64,000 nt of DNA, taken from contig NC_007908.1 of NCBI RefSeq assembly GCF_000013605.1, forward strand, positions 4,464,001-4,528,000. Reading direction: 5' to 3'. Both the position numbers and the translations under genes were made by a program. The stretch is from Rhodoferax ferrireducens T118. GTDB taxonomy: Bacteria > Pseudomonadota > Gammaproteobacteria > Burkholderiales > Burkholderiaceae_C. Shown here in pieces: positions 9,039 through 17,735 of this stretch; position 1 is the first letter of the stretch, and every line of letters starts with the position of its first letter. The notes beneath the pieces are model-generated. The model saw only the letters and a program-made list of their open reading frames with translations, did not search any database and was not told the DNA's origin.

Positions 9039-12000
9039 ATGCTCACCGAATCCGCCATCGAAACCTTTGCCATCAAGCTGTTTGAACGGCTAGGTTACGT
9101 CTACCTGCATGGCCCTGACATCGCCCCTGACAGTGATGGCCCAGAGCGCAGCAGCTACGCCGAGGTGCTGTTGCCCGGTCGGCTAGCCCAGGCCGCCGGG
9201 CGCATCAACCACAAGCTGCCCCGGGATGTGGTTGAAATGGCGCTCAAGGAGGTGCAACGGGCCCACTCGCCAGACTTGCTGGCCAGCAATGAGGCTTTCC
9301 ATCGCCTGTTGACGGAAGGGGTGCCGGTCAGCATGCAAAAGGATGGTGACACACGCGGCGAACGGGTGTGGCTGATTGACTTCGCCCGGCCTGAGAACAA
9401 CGAGTTCGTGGTGGCAAACCAATTCACCGTCATCGAAAACCATCAAAAGAAACGGCCCGACCTGGTGCTGTTTGTCAATGGCATTCCGCTGGTGGTGATC
9501 GAACTCAAGAACGCAGCCGATGAAAACGCCACGCTTAAGTCGGCGTATCAGCAGATTGAGACCTACAAACAAGCCATACCGAGTCTGTTCACTGCCAACG
9601 CTTTGGTCGTCATCTCTGACGGCCTGGAGGCCAAGGCTGGCTCCATCTCAGCAAGTTTGTCGCGCTTTATGGCATGGAAGAGCGCTGATGGCAAAGCAGA
9701 AGCGTCTCATCTGGTCAGCCAGTTGGAAGCGCTGATCCTCGGCATGTTGAACCAGGGAACGTTGCTGGACTTGGTGCGCCACTTCATCGTTTTCGAGAAG
9801 GGCAGCAAGGAAGATCCGAACACAGGTCAGATCACGATCAGCACCATCAAGAAGCTGGCGGCCTATCACCAGTATTACGCGGTGAACGCGGCGGTAGCCT
9901 CCACCTTGCGGGCGGCGGACATGGGCGGGCCGCTGTCCGTGCGCGAGAATCCGGCCAGTTATGGCCTGCCCGGTATTGCAGATCAGCCTAAGAGTGACAT
10001 GAAGGCGGGTGTGGTGTGGCACACCCAGGGGTCGGGCAAGTCGCTCTCCATGGTTTTCTATACCGGCAAGATTGTTCTAACGCTGGACAACCCGACGGTG
10101 CTGGTGATCACCGACCGCAATGATCTGGACGACCAGCTTTTTAATACCTTTGCCGCTTCCAAACAGTTGTTACGCCAGGAGCCAGTGCAGGCGAAGGATC
10201 GCGAGCACTTAAAGGCACTGCTGAAGGTGGCAGCGGGCGGCGTTGTTTTCTCAACCATTCAGAAGTTCCAGCCCGATGAGGGCAATGTTTACGACCAGCT
10301 CTCCAATCGTCCCAACATCGTGGTGATCGTCGACGAAGCCCACCGCACCCAGTACGGCTTTGCCGCCAAGACGGTAGACGAGAAAAATGCAGATGGCATG
10401 GTGATCGGCAAGAAGGTGGTCTATGGCTTTGCCAAGTATCTGCGCGATGCTTTGCCCCGCGCCACCTATCTGGGTTTCACCGGTACACCCATTGAGAAAA
10501 CTGATGTGAACACCCCGGCGGTGTTTGGCAACTATGTGGACATCTATGACATTGCCCAAGCAGTGGAGGATGGTGCCACGGTGCGTATTTATTACGAGAG
10601 CCGCCTGGCCAAAGTAAGTCTGAGCGAGGAAGGCAAGAAACTGATTGCCGAATTGGACGAAGAGCTGGAGCAAGACGAGCTGACCGAGACACAAAAACCC
10701 AAAGCCAAGTGGACCAAGATGGAGGCGCTGATTGGCAGTGAGCAGCGAGTTAAGAACATTGCCCGCGACATCGTCGGTCACTTTGAGGCGAGACAGGAGG
10801 TATTCGCTGGCAAGGGAATGGTGGTGAGCATGTCGCGGCGCATTGCTGCCGATCTGTATGACGAAATCATCAAACTGCGGCCCGACTGGCACGCCGACGA
10901 ACTGAGCAAAGGCGTTATCAAGGTGGTGATGACTGCTGCATCAAGCGATGGGCCGAAGCTCGCCAAGCACCACACTACCAAGGAGCAGCGGAAGCTGCTG
11001 GCCGAGCGCATGAAGGCTGAAGATGATCCGCTCAAGTTGGTGATCGTGCGCGACATGTGGCTGACCGGCTTCGATGCGCCGAGCATGCACACCCTCTACA
11101 TCGACAAGCCCATGAAGGGGCACAACCTGATGCAGGCTATTGCGCGGGTGAACCGTGTGTACAAAGACAAGCCTGGCGGCTTGGTGGTCGATTACCTGGG
11201 AATCGCGGCGGACCTCAAAGAGGCGCTTTCGTTCTATTCCGATGCTGGCGGCAAGGGTGACCCAACCCTGTTGCAGGAGCAGGCCGTGGGCCTGATGCTG
11301 GAGAAACTTGAGGTGATCTCGGCCCTGTATCACGGCTTTGCCTATGAACACTATTTCGGAGCGAATACCGCCCAGAAGCTGTCGCTGATTCTCGCGGCGG
11401 AAGAGCATATCCTCGGCTTGGATGACGGCCGCAAGCGTTATATCAACGAGGTCACGGCGCTTTCGCAAGCCTTCGCCATTGCCATACCGCATGAACAAGC
11501 GATGGACGTGAAAGACGAGGTGGGCTTCTTCCAGGCCGTGAAGGCGCGGCTGGTGAAGTACGACAGTGTCGAAGGCGAGCGCAGCAACGAAGAAATTGAA
11601 ACCACCATTCGCCAGGTGATTGACCAAGCGTTGGTGTCGGAAAAAGTGATTGATGTGTTTGACGCGGCGGGCATCAAAAAAACAGATATCTCCATACTGT
11701 CGGATGAATTCTTGGCCGAACTGAAAGGCTACGAGCATAAAAACGTGGCCTTGGAGGTGCTCAAGAAACTCCTCAATGACGAATTGAAAATCCGCGCCAA
11801 GCGCAACCTGGTGCAAAGCCGGTCACTGATGGAGATGTTAGAGGCCTCCATCAAGAAATACCACAACAAGATTCTGACTGCGGCCGAGGTGATGGACGAG
11901 CTGATCAAGGTCAGCAAAGAGATCGTCGCCGCCGATGATGAAGCCAGACACATGGGGCTTTCCGACTTTGAATATGCTTTTTACACTGCAGTGGCCAATA

Positions 12001-12242
12001 ACGACAGTGCCCGTGAACTGATGCAACAAGACAAGTTACGCGAACTAGCCGTGGTGTTAACCCAGCGCGTGCGCGAAAACGCATCCATAGACTGGACTAT
12101 CAAAGAGAACGTGAGAGCTAAGCTCAAGGTGATTGTGAAACGCACTCTGCGGCAATTTGGTTATCCACCAAACATGGAGTTGCTCGCGACTGAAACAGTG
12201 CTGAAGCAGGCGGAGATGATTGCGAACGAGCTTACGCAGTAG
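9039..12242 (+). CDS. hsdR: type I restriction endonuclease subunit R
   Basis: A 1067-residue ATP-dependent translocase/nuclease. The N-terminal PD-(D/E)xK nuclease is visible as RPDLVLF (D141) and VIELKN (E155, K157). The superfamily 2 motor follows: Walker A TQGSGKS (331-335), DEAH box (432-435), motif III FTGTPIE (~480), and motifs V/VI in the region LTGFDAPSMHTLYIDKP and QAIARVNRVY. The ~330-residue C-terminal helical region binds HsdM/HsdS. It is the last gene of the operon, with its own ribosome binding site. The length is normal and the frame intact, so the restriction system appears complete. Confidence 0.97.
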   Translation: MLTESAIETFAIKLFERLGYVYLHGPDIAPDSDGPERSSYAEVLLPGRLAQAAGRINHKLPRDVVEMALKEVQRAHSPDLLASNEAFHRLLTEGVPVSMQKDGDTRGERVWLIDFARPENNEFVVANQFTVIENHQKKRPDLVLFVNGIPLVVIELKNAADENATLKSAYQQIETYKQAIPSLFTANALVVISDGLEAKAGSISASLSRFMAWKSADGKAEASHLVSQLEALILGMLNQGTLLDLVRHFIVFEKGSKEDPNTGQITISTIKKLAAYHQYYAVNAAVASTLRAADMGGPLSVRENPASYGLPGIADQPKSDMKAGVVWHTQGSGKSLSMVFYTGKIVLTLDNPTVLVITDRNDLDDQLFNTFAASKQLLRQEPVQAKDREHLKALLKVAAGGVVFSTIQKFQPDEGNVYDQLSNRPNIVVIVDEAHRTQYGFAAKTVDEKNADGMVIGKKVVYGFAKYLRDALPRATYLGFTGTPIEKTDVNTPAVFGNYVDIYDIAQAVEDGATVRIYYESRLAKVSLSEEGKKLIAELDEELEQDELTETQKPKAKWTKMEALIGSEQRVKNIARDIVGHFEARQEVFAGKGMVVSMSRRIAADLYDEIIKLRPDWHADELSKGVIKVVMTAASSDGPKLAKHHTTKEQRKLLAERMKAEDDPLKLVIVRDMWLTGFDAPSMHTLYIDKPMKGHNLMQAIARVNRVYKDKPGGLVVDYLGIAADLKEALSFYSDAGGKGDPTLLQEQAVGLMLEKLEVISALYHGFAYEHYFGANTAQKLSLILAAEEHILGLDDGRKRYINEVTALSQAFAIAIPHEQAMDVKDEVGFFQAVKARLVKYDSVEGERSNEEIETTIRQVIDQALVSEKVIDVFDAAGIKKTDISILSDEFLAELKGYEHKNVALEVLKKLLNDELKIRAKRNLVQSRSLMEMLEASIKKYHNKILTAAEVMDELIKVSKEIVAADDEARHMGLSDFEYAFYTAVANNDSARELMQQDKLRELAVVLTQRVRENASIDWTIKENVRAKLKVIVKRTLRQFGYPPNMELLATETVLKQAEMIANELTQ

Positions 12243-12330
12243 GCCACGCGGATCAAGTTACCAACCGCGAGAGTTGTCGCCTGGTTGAAGTGGTGGAGAC
12301 TCAGGCTATGTGGCAGGGTATTTGAGACTC

Positions 12331-12391
12331 TAATTGCTATGTATTTAATAGCAGCTTGCGCAATATCTACGGGGGCAAGAACCGTCATTGG
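12331..12391 (+). repeat. dispersed ~60-bp repeat, copy 1
   Basis: Reads TTTAATAGCAGCTTGCGC then CTACGGGGGCAAGA. It lies in the 164-bp gap between hsdR and the convergent lysR-type gene, close to the right boundary of the defence island. Confidence 0.75.
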
Positions 12392-12406
12392 CATGCAGAG
12401 TCAGTT

Positions 12407-13306
12407 TCAAACCCGTTCAGCAAACCGCCGCGACAGCAAAAACTCCACAAACGTGGCCGTGTTCAGCGCCAGCCATTGGCGCGCCGGGTACACCGCATAC
12501 AGCGACGGTCCGCTGGGCAGGCGGTAGGCCGGGAGCAGTTCGACCAGTGCACCACTGGCCAGCTCCTGCTCCACCAACAGCCGGTCCAGCACGGTGACGC
12601 CCGCCCCGGCACAGGCCGTGGCCACCAGGGCCATGCCGTCATTGATGCGGATGCGGCCCTGCACCCGGACCAGGGTGGTGGTGTCGTCCAGCATGAAGGT
12701 CCATTCGTCGAACACGCGGTTGTCGCGCGTCCACAGCAGGCATTCATGCTGCGCCAGATCCTGGGGCACTGCGGGCACCCCGGCGCGTGCCAGGTAGGCA
12801 GGTGCGGCCACCAGCACGCGGGGGTTGTCGGCCAGTTTGCGCGCCACCAGCGTGGAGTCGTCGAGATGCGCCACACGGATGGCCACGTCGATCTGCTCGG
12901 CGATCAGGTCGCTCATGCGGTCTTCCACCAGCAGCGTCAGCTCTACCAGGGGGTGAAGTTGCGTAAATTCGGTAATCAAGGGCACCAGATGGCGCTGCCC
13001 CAGCGGGCGCGGGCAGGCCACCCGCAAGGGGCCGCGCACCTCCTGCTGGAACTGGCCAGAAATTTGCGCCACGTTGCTCAGGGCGCGGTCAATCTGCTGG
13101 GCTTGCAGCAGCACCACCTTGCCCACCTCGGTCAGCGTTAACTTGCGCGTGGTGCGCAGGATGAGGCGTGCGCCGAGGTCGGCTTCCAGCCGGGCCAGCT
13201 GGCGCGAAAGGACCGACTTGCCGCAGCCCTGCCGGGTGGCCGCAGCGCTGATGCTGCCCGCATTGACGATGGCCGAGAAGGTGGTGAGGAGTTGGGGATT
13301 GAGCAT
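12407..13306 (-). CDS. LysR-family transcriptional regulator
   Basis: A 299-residue LysR-type regulator: winged-helix domain at residues 5-62 (LLTTFSAIVNAGSISAAATR, then SRQLARLEADLGARL) and a periplasmic-binding-like effector domain at ~90-295. ATG 13306 starts MLNPQLLTTF; an upstream in-frame start at 13342 would read into the operator and is less likely. It is divergent from the nitroreductase gene at 13429 with a 122-bp intergenic region carrying inverted repeats, the standard arrangement for a LysR regulator that controls its divergent neighbour. The inducer is unknown. Confidence 0.93.
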   Translation of the reverse strand: MLNPQLLTTFSAIVNAGSISAAATRQGCGKSVLSRQLARLEADLGARLILRTTRKLTLTEVGKVVLLQAQQIDRALSNVAQISGQFQQEVRGPLRVACPRPLGQRHLVPLITEFTQLHPLVELTLLVEDRMSDLIAEQIDVAIRVAHLDDSTLVARKLADNPRVLVAAPAYLARAGVPAVPQDLAQHECLLWTRDNRVFDEWTFMLDDTTTLVRVQGRIRINDGMALVATACAGAGVTVLDRLLVEQELASGALVELLPAYRLPSGPSLYAVYPARQWLALNTATFVEFLLSRRFAERV

Positions 13307-13320
13307 GGCTAGCAGTTTAT

Positions 13321-13351
13321 TGTTGCTCCAAAAGCAACACAATTGTGCTTT
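13321..13351. promoter_or_regulatory. probable LysR operator
   Basis: TGTTGCT-CCAAA-AGCAACA (13321-13339) is a perfect 7-bp inverted repeat with a 5-bp spacer, overlapped by the palindrome CACAATTGTG (13338-13347). It begins 15 bp upstream of the lysR start and lies about 90 bp upstream of the nitroreductase start. Confidence 0.6.
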
Positions 13352-13428
13352 ATTGGGGCTTCTCAGGCAACGTTATTGCTTCTACATTCGATGCCAACCT
13401 AACCCAACTCCATCCAAGGAAGCTTTGT

Positions 13429-14130
13429 ATGACCCAGTCCGCCACGCTCGCAGCACCCGCCAACACCGAACTCCCCAGCGCCCAGGAGATGCCATCGGAC
13501 GCCATGATCGAGTGCCTGCAGTGGCGCTACGCCGCCAAAAAGATGGACCCCGCCAAAGCGGTGCCCCAGAACAAGGTGGAGCGCATTCTGGAAGCGGCGC
13601 GCCTGGCACCGACCTCCAGTGGCCTGCAGCCTTACGAGATCATTGTGGTGACGAGCAAAGAAGTGCGCGAGCGCATCAAGCCCATCGCCTGGAATCAGGG
13701 CCAGATCACCGATGGCTCGCATCTGCTGGTGTTTGCGGCGTGGGACAACTACACGGTCGAGCGCATCAACATGATGTTCGACCTGACCAACACCGTGCGC
13801 GGCTTTAAAAACGAGGGCTGGGAGAACTACCGCAACATGCTGCTGGGCATGTACCCGCAGCGCGATGCCGAGGTGAACCACCAGCATGCGGCGCGCCAGG
13901 CCTACATTGGCATGACCGCTGCCATGCTGGCCGCCGCCTTTGAAGAGGTGGACTGCACCCCAATGGAAGGCTTCGACCCCAAGGCGATGGGCGAGATTTT
14001 GAACCTGCGCGAGCGGGGCCTGCGCAGTGTGGCCATTTTGCCGCTGGGCTACCGCGAGGCCGACAAGGACTGGCTGGTGAACCTGACCAAAGTGCGCCGC
14101 CCGCGCGAGCAGTTCATCACGGAAGTCTGA
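13429..14130 (+). CDS. NAD(P)H-dependent nitroreductase family oxidoreductase
   Basis: A 233-residue FMN-dependent nitroreductase-fold protein related to NfsB: an N-terminal RYAAKKMDPAKAVP block (FMN phosphate binding), ILEAARLAPTSSGLQPYEI, and C-terminal ERGLRSVAILPLGYRE. Such enzymes reduce quinones, nitroaromatics or flavins in the cytoplasm with NAD(P)H. AAGGAAGC precedes the ATG. It is divergent from, and probably controlled by, the LysR-type regulator at 12407-13306. A perfect stem-loop terminator follows 20 bp after the stop. The natural substrate is unknown. Confidence 0.9.
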   Translation: MTQSATLAAPANTELPSAQEMPSDAMIECLQWRYAAKKMDPAKAVPQNKVERILEAARLAPTSSGLQPYEIIVVTSKEVRERIKPIAWNQGQITDGSHLLVFAAWDNYTVERINMMFDLTNTVRGFKNEGWENYRNMLLGMYPQRDAEVNHQHAARQAYIGMTAAMLAAAFEEVDCTPMEGFDPKAMGEILNLRERGLRSVAILPLGYREADKDWLVNLTKVRRPREQFITEV

Positions 14131-14149
14131 TCACCGAATGCCCGATCCC

Positions 14150-14174
14150 GCCGCCCTGCTCCGTGCAGGGCGGC
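14150..14174 (+). terminator. stem-loop terminator after nitroreductase gene
   Basis: GCCGCCCTGC-TCCGT-GCAGGGCGGC forms a perfect 10-bp stem with a 5-base loop, 20 bp after the stop codon, followed by CTCTTG rather than a strong T tract. Confidence 0.75.
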
Positions 14175-14237
14175 TCTTGCCCATGCAATGCTGACCCAGA
14201 CGCCAGTCGGAGCTGTGGAGGATGCGGGTGATTTGCT

Positions 14238-14293
14238 CTGTTATTAATAGCAACTTGCGCCTATTCCACGGGGACTAGCGGCCAATTTGGCAC
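14238..14293 (+). repeat. dispersed ~60-bp repeat, copy 2
   Basis: Contains ATTAATAGCAACTTGCGC, CCACGGGGACTAGCGGCC and AATTTGGCAC. Its end abuts the stop codon of the minus-strand nucleotidyltransferase gene (14294). Confidence 0.85.
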
Positions 14294-15235
14294 TCAAATC
14301 TGTGGCAAATACTTATCCAGCAGTTCCTGCACCGCCTCCGCCTGCAGCACGTCCCTGCGGCGCTTGAGGGCTTCGCGGTCGGGTTGGTTGGCCATCCAGC
14401 GCTTGAACGCGACGAAGGTGGCCGGGTGCACCGTGTTCATGCGCGCCATGGTGCCGTTGCTGGCCACGATCACGGCAGAAAAGCCGGGAGAGTCCAGCAA
14501 CACATTGGCGCGGCGCGCTTGCACTACCCAGAAGTCTTCGTCCTCGTCACTGAGTTTGATGGGGTGCGGGTCGTCGCCCGCACGCTCGCGGCGGATGATG
14601 TCCACTTCAAAGCCATCTTTGTTGACGGCGGTGTATTTTTGGCTTTTGCGAATGCGAAAAGTGCTGTCCACCTTTTTCAGCACGCCCAGCATGGAGCTGT
14701 CTACCTTGGCAAGCTGGGTCGAGAACAGGATGCGTTTGCGGGTGTCCCACAGCAGGTCAATGTCGCGGGTGGCCAGCGTGTCGGAGTCCAGTCGCACTCC
14801 GGCGGCGGACTCATAGGCGTACAGCGCGTGGGTGCCGACCACGCGAAAATGCGGGCTCAGTTGGGTGCTGGCCAAGCGGCTGAGCAGCGCCACTACCAGT
14901 GGGTCTACCCGGCCAACACGCAGAGCGCGGTTCATGCGTTGGTGTTGTTCCAGGGCAGCTTTGAGGCCGGACACGCGCTCTGCGCTTTCGCGCTTGCGCT
15001 GGGTGAAGCGCTCGTACATGGCTTCGGTGTCAGATGTGCGGACCCCGAGGCTGGTCTCATTCCCTGCGGGTGTGGTGCGCACCAGGTATTTGGATTCCGG
15101 CGATGACGCTGGTCCCGCATGCCAATACATGCCGCCGCGCACTTGGGCCGCTTCCACTTGGGCTTCTTCCAAAGCCTCGAATGTGGAGACGGCATCGATG
15201 TACTGGCGGGCGACAGTGGCGCTGGTTTCTAGCAT
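14294..15235 (-). CDS. GSU2403-type nucleotidyltransferase-fold protein (NTP_transf_8)
   Basis: A 313-residue protein with the nucleotidyltransferase fold of the GSU2403/NTP_transf_8 family: VVGTHALYAYESAAG at ~135 and the acidic motif ATRDIDLLWD at ~158, which holds the metal-binding aspartates, plus a third acidic site in GFEVDIIRRE. The N-terminal ~110 residues are helical. The family is predicted to transfer nucleotides; its substrate is unknown and some relatives are linked to toxin-antitoxin or defence loci. It is single, and its 3' end touches a dispersed repeat. A decayed second copy of the 3' end lies ~1.2 kb away. Confidence 0.85.
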   Translation of the reverse strand: MLETSATVARQYIDAVSTFEALEEAQVEAAQVRGGMYWHAGPASSPESKYLVRTTPAGNETSLGVRTSDTEAMYERFTQRKRESAERVSGLKAALEQHQRMNRALRVGRVDPLVVALLSRLASTQLSPHFRVVGTHALYAYESAAGVRLDSDTLATRDIDLLWDTRKRILFSTQLAKVDSSMLGVLKKVDSTFRIRKSQKYTAVNKDGFEVDIIRRERAGDDPHPIKLSDEDEDFWVVQARRANVLLDSPGFSAVIVASNGTMARMNTVHPATFVAFKRWMANQPDREALKRRRDVLQAEAVQELLDKYLPQI

Positions 15236-15470
15236 TTCGGCATGTTAATCTAATTTTTACTTTTATACCGTAAAGTCTTTTATAACAATAGCTTACGCAT
15301 ACTTCTACGATATGGGAGGAACCCCGGAGCATTGACAAGCTCGACACTTGGGAGGCCCCCATCGCCATGATCTCCATTCGCGGCGGTGAAGCGGCCACGC
15401 CAACAAATGCTCGCTGGGCCGTCGATGGCGCGGCCGGCCATGGTGCGTGGGCTGAGGATTCCGGTGGAGT

Positions 15471-15535
15471 CCTGATTTAATAGCAACATGCGCAAGTAGG
15501 ACGGGGGCTAGAGGCTGATTTGGCTTGAAGTTGAG
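15471..15535 (+). repeat. dispersed ~60-bp repeat, copy 3
   Basis: Reads TCCTGATTTAATAGCAACAT, then GGACGGGGGCTAGAGGCTG and ATTTGGCTTGAAGT. It is one of the copies closest to the consensus. Confidence 0.9.
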
Positions 15536-15537
15536 GA

Positions 15538-15667
15538 TCAGACCACCGCGGCTTGGTCGTCAATCGGCTCACTGGTGGGGACCCAGTGTCCGCGCTTTGC
15601 TTGCACCGCCTCCGCCGGCAGCACGTCCCTACCGCGTTTGAGGGCTTCTCGGTCGGCTTGGTTGACC
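15538..15667 (-). pseudogene. remnant of a second GSU2403-type nucleotidyltransferase gene (3' end)
   Basis: Bases 15602-15667 match 14328-14392/3 of the intact gene at about 59 of 66 positions by eye. Read on the minus strand they give NQADREALKRGRDVLPAEAV, against NQPDREALKRRRDVLQAEAV in the intact protein. The frame continues into unrelated sequence and stops at 15538. No other part of the gene is present. As at the intact copy, a dispersed repeat lies just beyond the 3' end, which suggests that the repeat and gene end were duplicated together. Confidence 0.75.
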
Positions 15668-15811
15668 CCCGCCCCGCAGTGCCCGACGCGCGAGGACGAA
15701 AAGGCGCTATGCGCCAAAACAAGCCACGGTGCGATACTGGGCCCGATGCGGACCGAATTTCTTGTCCGTTTGAGAAATACGTATTCTGAATTTTGAAAGG
15801 AGCGCTTAATT

Positions 15812-16375
15812 TTGAAGACGTCTTTGATTTTTCAATCCGCCGCTTGGGGGATTGTCATGGGCGTGCTGGGTATGTTGTCTGCTTGCACGACGCCGACCAA
15901 ACGGTTGTTGCCACAAGAGGCGTTCGGTTCCACGTCAACCTACTCCCGCATGTTCGACGCATCGCCGGCCGAGACCTGCGAGGCGGCCCGGCGTGCCTTG
16001 CTGAGCCAGGGCTACGTCATCAACATGAGCAAGGATGATTTGGTGCTCGGACAGAAAAACTTCCAGCCCGACGCCGAGTCCCACTTGCAGATGGAAATCA
16101 GAGTGGTTTGTGCGCCCGAGAGCAAGGACGGAAAAATTACCATCGGATTTGTCACCGCGTTACAGGACCGGTACGCCCTGAAGAAAACCAACAACTCGGC
16201 CAGTCTGGGTGTTGGCGCATTGGGTTCGGTCTCGCTGCCGTTCAGTTCTGGCGACGATTCTTTGGTCAAGGTGGCCAGCGAAACAATCAATTCAGAACCG
16301 TTTTACGACCGTTTTTTCACCTTGGTACACCGCTACCTGACCGTGGACGCGCCGATCGACGAGGAGCAGCCTTGA
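15812..16375 (+). CDS. DUF2242 lipoprotein
   Basis: A 187-residue protein read from TTG 15812, ten bases after AAAGGAG. The start gives a signal peptide with a lipobox (GMLSAC). The mature part matches DUF2242: ASPAETCEAARRALLSQGY, FQPDAESHLQMEIRVVCAP, LQDRYALKKTNNSASLGVGA and SLPFSSGDDSLVKVASETI. It is a predicted outer-membrane or periplasmic lipoprotein of unknown function. No ATG gives an intact signal sequence; the internal ATG at 15857 would cut it to a short hydrophobic stretch. It stands alone. Confidence 0.85.
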   Translation: MKTSLIFQSAAWGIVMGVLGMLSACTTPTKRLLPQEAFGSTSTYSRMFDASPAETCEAARRALLSQGYVINMSKDDLVLGQKNFQPDAESHLQMEIRVVCAPESKDGKITIGFVTALQDRYALKKTNNSASLGVGALGSVSLPFSSGDDSLVKVASETINSEPFYDRFFTLVHRYLTVDAPIDEEQP

Positions 16376-16406
16376 TCTGACCCGCTACGCCAGTGATGCC
16401 CGCTGC

Positions 16407-16436
16407 GCCCGGGAATGGCAGCACCCTTTCCCGGGC
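16407..16436 (+). terminator. possible stem-loop terminator after DUF2242 gene
   Basis: GCCCGGGAA and TTCCCGGGC form a perfect 9-bp stem around a 12-base loop 31 bp after the stop. There is no T tract. Confidence 0.4.
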
Positions 16437-16562
16437 TGGGCGCCATGGAGCAACAGCATCATGTCTGCCATTCATCATTTGGGCGACCGGCCGTGGGCCA
16501 ACCAGCAATTACCATGCTAACAATTCAACAACGCGCGCCAACGGGCCCCAACGGAGAAAGTT

Positions 16563-16943
16563 ATGTTCAGTCATGTGATGGTCGGTGTGAATGACCTTGA
16601 GGTCTCGAAGAAGTTTTACGACGCGCTGCTTGGCACGCTGGGCATCGGCCCGGGGGTTGCCAACAAGAGCCGGTATTTCTATCGCAGCCCTGCAGGTACG
16701 TTCGGCATTACCACGCCCATCAATGGCCAGCCCGCGACCCACGGCAATGGCAGCACCCTCGGGTTTGCCGCGCAGTCACCGGAACAATGTGACGCATTCC
16801 ATGCGGCCGGCATCGCCAACGGCGGCACCACCTGCGAAGAGCCGCCGGGCTTTCGCGACGGCGCGGTGGGCAAGCTTTACCTGGCGTATCTGCGCGACCC
16901 CGACGGCAACAAGATCTGCGCGCTGCACCGGCCTGCCAAATAG
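16563..16943 (+). CDS. VOC (glyoxalase/dioxygenase-fold) family protein
   Basis: A 126-residue vicinal-oxygen-chelate protein: the N-terminal FSHVMVGVNDLEVSKKFYDA half-module carries the first metal histidine, and the C-terminal LYLAYLRDPDGNKICALHRP half-module is the usual RDPDGN block. The family includes glyoxalase I, fosfomycin resistance proteins and extradiol dioxygenases; substrate cannot be assigned. GGAGAAAG lies just before ATG. Its stop is only 3 bp from the end of the convergent alkB gene. Confidence 0.88.
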   Translation: MFSHVMVGVNDLEVSKKFYDALLGTLGIGPGVANKSRYFYRSPAGTFGITTPINGQPATHGNGSTLGFAAQSPEQCDAFHAAGIANGGTTCEEPPGFRDGAVGKLYLAYLRDPDGNKICALHRPAK

Positions 16944-16946
16944 CTG

Positions 16947-17597
16947 CTACTTCACACACCGAAACGTCAGGTTCAACCTGCGCCGCCCCAGCAGCGCATG
17001 CTCACCATCGGCCAGTGCGGCCACGCCGTGGTAGGCCAGCCGTGACGGGCCGCCCCACACCACCACGTCGCCATGCACCAGCCGCCAGCGCTGGGGGCGG
17101 TCTTTGCGGCTGGGGGTGCCGAACAGAAACACCGCCGGCAAACCCAGAGACAGCGAGACGATGGGCGCGCGCAGGTCTTTTTCGTCTTTGTCCTGGTGCA
17201 GCGAGAGTTTGGCCCCGGGCAGGTATTCGTTGATCAGGCAGGCATCGGGCGTGAAGTTCGCGTAGCCGGCCTGCGCAGCGGCGCGCCGGGCCAGGTCCAT
17301 CAGGCAGGCGGGCATGGCGGGCCAGGGCTGGCCCGAGAGTGGGTCCAACGCGGCGTAGCGGTAGCCGCTGGCGCCGGACACCCAGCCCAGCGGGCCGCAA
17401 TTGCTCATGGCCGCCGACATGGTGTAGCCGCCGGGGGTTTGCCAGTGGCGCAAGGGAGCTTGACTGAGGACGGACTCGATGGCTTGCAGCAGGGCGGCAT
17501 CACCGCCCCTGGCAAAGCCGTACAACAGCACCGCGCCGGGCGCGATTGGCGTCAGCGCGGCCTCGGGGGGCAGGGGCAGGTCGTCAAAGAGGTCCAT
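16947..17597 (-). CDS. alkB: AlkB-type 2-oxoglutarate/Fe(II) DNA demethylase
   Basis: A 216-residue dioxygenase, the same length as E. coli AlkB. It has the iron triad H134-x-D136 (LHQDKDE) and H190 (RLAYHGV), the 2-oxoglutarate-binding arginines in RRRLNLTFR (205-213) and substrate-loop residues in GGYTMSAAMSNCG. It oxidatively removes methyl groups from 1-methyladenine and 3-methylcytosine in DNA, using 2-oxoglutarate and O2. No ada gene is adjacent; the two neighbours are a VOC protein and a GST, which fits an electrophile-defence neighbourhood. Confidence 0.95.
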   Translation of the reverse strand: MDLFDDLPLPPEAALTPIAPGAVLLYGFARGGDAALLQAIESVLSQAPLRHWQTPGGYTMSAAMSNCGPLGWVSGASGYRYAALDPLSGQPWPAMPACLMDLARRAAAQAGYANFTPDACLINEYLPGAKLSLHQDKDEKDLRAPIVSLSLGLPAVFLFGTPSRKDRPQRWRLVHGDVVVWGGPSRLAYHGVAALADGEHALLGRRRLNLTFRCVK

Positions 17598-17735
17598 CGA
17601 ATTGAAAACAAAGCATTGTCTAGTTCAAATAGTAAAGTGACATTCTCCGCCCCCGCCGCAGCAGACAAATACCTTTCCGGCCAAAATGCGCGACTCAGGG
17701 CGATCACCGCCCGCATCCATTCCAAGGAGCCCTCA

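Larger units (their letters stand above)
15236..15811. other. 576-bp gene-free region with repeat and gene remnant
   Basis: No intact gene is seen. The region holds a short AT-rich stretch (15245-15300, probable promoter area for the minus-strand nucleotidyltransferase gene), an unrecognised open stretch at 15331-15480 that ends inside the repeat, dispersed repeat copy 3, and the nucleotidyltransferase remnant at 15602-15667. Confidence 0.6.

Noticed and set aside
15331..15480. open stretch ending in repeat copy 3
   Set aside because: It reads as possible coding sequence (IDKLDTWEAPIAMISIRGG) but is only ~50 codons, has no start or ribosome binding site, and no recognised family; at most a remnant.
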